This document shows, piece after piece, positions 64,000 through 64,000 of a stretch of 64,000 nucleotides of DNA. Below the pieces are notes generated by a model. It was not told the origin of the DNA. It did no database searches and saw only the letters and a program-made list of their open reading frames with translations. Positions within the stretch are counted from its first letter, which is position 1, and each line of letters opens with the position of its first letter. The translations under genes and the position numbers were made by a program. The stretch comes from Gordonia paraffinivorans NBRC 108238 (GTDB lineage Bacteria > Actinomycetota > Actinomycetes > Mycobacteriales > Mycobacteriaceae), in NCBI RefSeq assembly GCF_000344155.1, contig NZ_BAOQ01000017.1, positions 1 to 64,000 on the forward strand, in the 5' to 3' direction.

Positions 64000-64000
64000 C

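Overview
The window is high-GC actinobacterial DNA carrying the chromosomal replication origin. The order pcnA - mutT4 - DUF6049 - murJ/pseudokinase - sigM - rsmA - trxB - trxA - cwlM - GNAT - parB - parA - rsmG - jag - yidC - yidD - rnpA - rpmH - dnaA - oriC - dnaN - recF - dciA - gyrB - gyrA - DUF3566 - tRNA-Ile - tRNA-Ala is the origin block of Mycobacteriales (Mycobacterium tuberculosis from Rv3907c through Rv0007, continuing into ileT and alaT). The murJ-pseudokinase fusion, an MspA porin and a giant single-chain acyl-CoA carboxylase point to a mycolic-acid-containing genus such as Gordonia, Williamsia or Rhodococcus. The genus call is inference.

Region 1 (1-8940) is accessory DNA, nearly all on the minus strand. 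It holds a translationally coupled four-gene cassette (8-kb island, 1798-4634) that I read as a type IV CRISPR-Cas-like operon: a zinc-finger Csf1-like protein, a SUKH (SMI1/KNR4) protein, a small helical Cas11-like subunit, and a Csf2/Cas7-like RAMP protein. No csf3/cas5, effector or CRISPR array is visible. Two of the four genes carry one extra base in a G/C homopolymer. Upstream is a large type ISP-like restriction-modification/helicase-methyltransferase gene whose 5' end is cut off exactly at the border with the core genome. Downstream, behind its own promoter, an MspA porin gene is coupled to an exported protein of unknown function that runs off the window edge.

Region 2 (8942-19714) has an exported CocE/NonD hydrolase, YqgE, an MFS transporter, a DxDxDG-repeat protein, an EgtE-like PLP enzyme, GlpD with a TetR regulator, a diacylglycerol/lipid kinase and the CCA-adding enzyme. 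Region 3 (19907-38764) contains the cell-envelope, sigma-M and thioredoxin genes, the MurA regulator CwlM and the ParAB partition genes. A fatty-acid-hydroxylase gene and a divergent TetR gene, with two identical-half-site operators between them, are inserted between murJ and sigM.

Region 4 (38765-41234) is a 2.4-kb stretch without a convincing gene. It carries four of the five parS-type sites in the window and separates rsmG from the jag operon. Region 5 (41235-56297) is the origin proper: the rpmH-rnpA-yidD-yidC-jag operon leftward, and dnaA-oriC-dnaN-recF-dciA-gyrB-gyrA rightward, ending in two tRNAs and a terminator.

Region 6 (56364-64000) has a RibD-type reductase and a divergent TetR gene with an operator between them, a small membrane protein, a DJ-1/PfpI protein, an SDR with a small coupled acidic protein, and the 3' two-thirds of a multidomain acyl-CoA carboxylase.
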